NCBI GenBank assembly: GCA_028023455.1
Contig: JAQFVV010000003.1
Coordinates: 1,388,001 to 1,452,000 of the forward strand
DNA from: Epiperipatus broadwayi
Lineage: Eukaryota > Onychophora > Udeonychophora > Euonychophora > Peripatidae
DNA: 64,000 nt
Direction: 5' to 3'
Positions 63,066-64,000 of this stretch are shown here, piece after piece. Under the pieces are notes generated by a model, which had not been told where the DNA came from, ran no database searches, and worked only from the letters and a program-made list of their open reading frames with translations. Every line of letters starts with the position of its first letter. Positions within the stretch are counted from its first letter, which is position 1. A program made the translations under genes and the position numbers.

Positions 63066-64000
63066 ATATATAGAAGAGAATAAATAAAATTTAAGTGTTT
63101 AGAATGCATGGTGCTCTCTTAGTTTAACTGAGGAGTAATGGATATTTTATTATGGTTTCTAAGTAAATACCCAACATTCTTACCTGAAGTGTTGTTAAAT
63201 ATAATTATATGGTGCAAAATACATTCTCTTTGCGTTTATTCTGATTATTGAAACCAATATTGCTATTTATATTTTTGATGTTTTTCCTTTAAAAAAATCA
63301 TCGTCACCAATAGTTATTTATCCAGTTACATATAAAATAATCCACTAAAACTTGATATTTATTGACTGAATATTCACATCGAAACTTCTTTTGATGATCT
63401 AAATGTTGGTAGATGAGCTTCTTTTCCATTGTTTTATATTACAATATATATATACTAAGCAGTTCCATAACATCCATATATTTATCATTTTCAGTTTATT
63501 GAATCATAGTTTAAAAAATATATTAATCAAAAATCAACAAATTAAAAATTTGTAAATTTAAAAGTCTAAATTTTGTAAATGTGTTGCGACTTCTCTGAAC
63601 AGGATCGTGAATAATCTCTCAGCCTTTTTTTTTTGTTTTGAAGATTCAGTCAATCACGTTTGCTATTACAATAAAAAAAAATATCCTGCTATATTGCTAT
63701 TATAAATTATAAAATAAAAAAAATTGGTTAAAATGGCTGCAAAGTACAAAGGTAATGATGACAACAAATGTATGTGATAAAATAAAAATAATTGATCGAT
63801 TGGTAAGGAAATAGAAAAGAGTTGCTGCATGCCAGATTGATTCACCTAGATTTAAAAATATATGTAGATATGTAAATGTATCTTCCCATTTTATTACTAA
63901 ATTATACTTTTCATTTTTTTTTCTATTTTTGAATTAACTATTTTTTTTTTGATATCTTAATATATATAATGATTAAATTAAATTGTATTTTAAATATATA
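63066..64000. other. AT-rich non-coding stretch
   Basis: No gene or classifiable repeat was found up to the window end. Confidence 0.4.

Overview
The window is A+T-rich eukaryotic DNA dominated by non-coding sequence and mobile elements. Four things point to an invertebrate animal: a spliced exon of protein kinase A regulatory subunit type II, a hAT transposon of the zinc-finger/DUF4371 class, a Penelope-like retroelement, and tRNA-derived SINEs with target duplications. I cannot assign a phylum from the sequence alone.

Host gene. The only host coding sequence I can support is at 34523-34650 on the + strand. It is the last coding exon of a type II PKA regulatory subunit. The preceding exons were not found, so much of 1-34522 is probably its last intron, and the sequence after 34650 is 3' UTR followed by intergenic DNA.

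Layout. 1-6472: unannotated AT-rich DNA with microsatellites. 6473-9517: a possible solo LTR carrying a small poly(A) retro-insert. 12966-17592: a complete hAT transposon with perfect 8-bp target duplications; its transposase is broken by one frameshift and one stop, and a TA-flanked palindromic element is nested in its 3' part. 21926-22712: a non-autonomous hAT element with a perfect 8-bp duplication. 24066-31482: a very young LTR element on the - strand, with almost identical LTRs of about 1.97 kb, a coiled-coil ORF and no visible pol. 31497-33616: a possible second solo LTR immediately beside it. 34523-34650: the PKA exon. 34651-46000: AT-rich DNA with one SINE and a foldback MITE. 46413-46535: a nearly perfect hairpin. 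47548-47674: a second SINE. 55934-56120: a foldback. 56765-58805: two divergent, 5'-truncated Penelope-like copies making a 2-kb inverted repeat. 59708-60557: SINE-head fragments and a MITE derivative. 61688-62192: a second non-autonomous hAT copy, inverted relative to the first. 62328-63056: a large foldback.

The most notable observations are the pol-less LTR element with its repeat-built coiled-coil ORF, the head-to-head Penelope remnant, the nested palindromic element inside the hAT, and three LTR-like blocks with TGTAA...TTACA-type ends that all sit in (AT)n tracts. No operons, rRNA, CRISPR arrays or functional tRNA genes were found.
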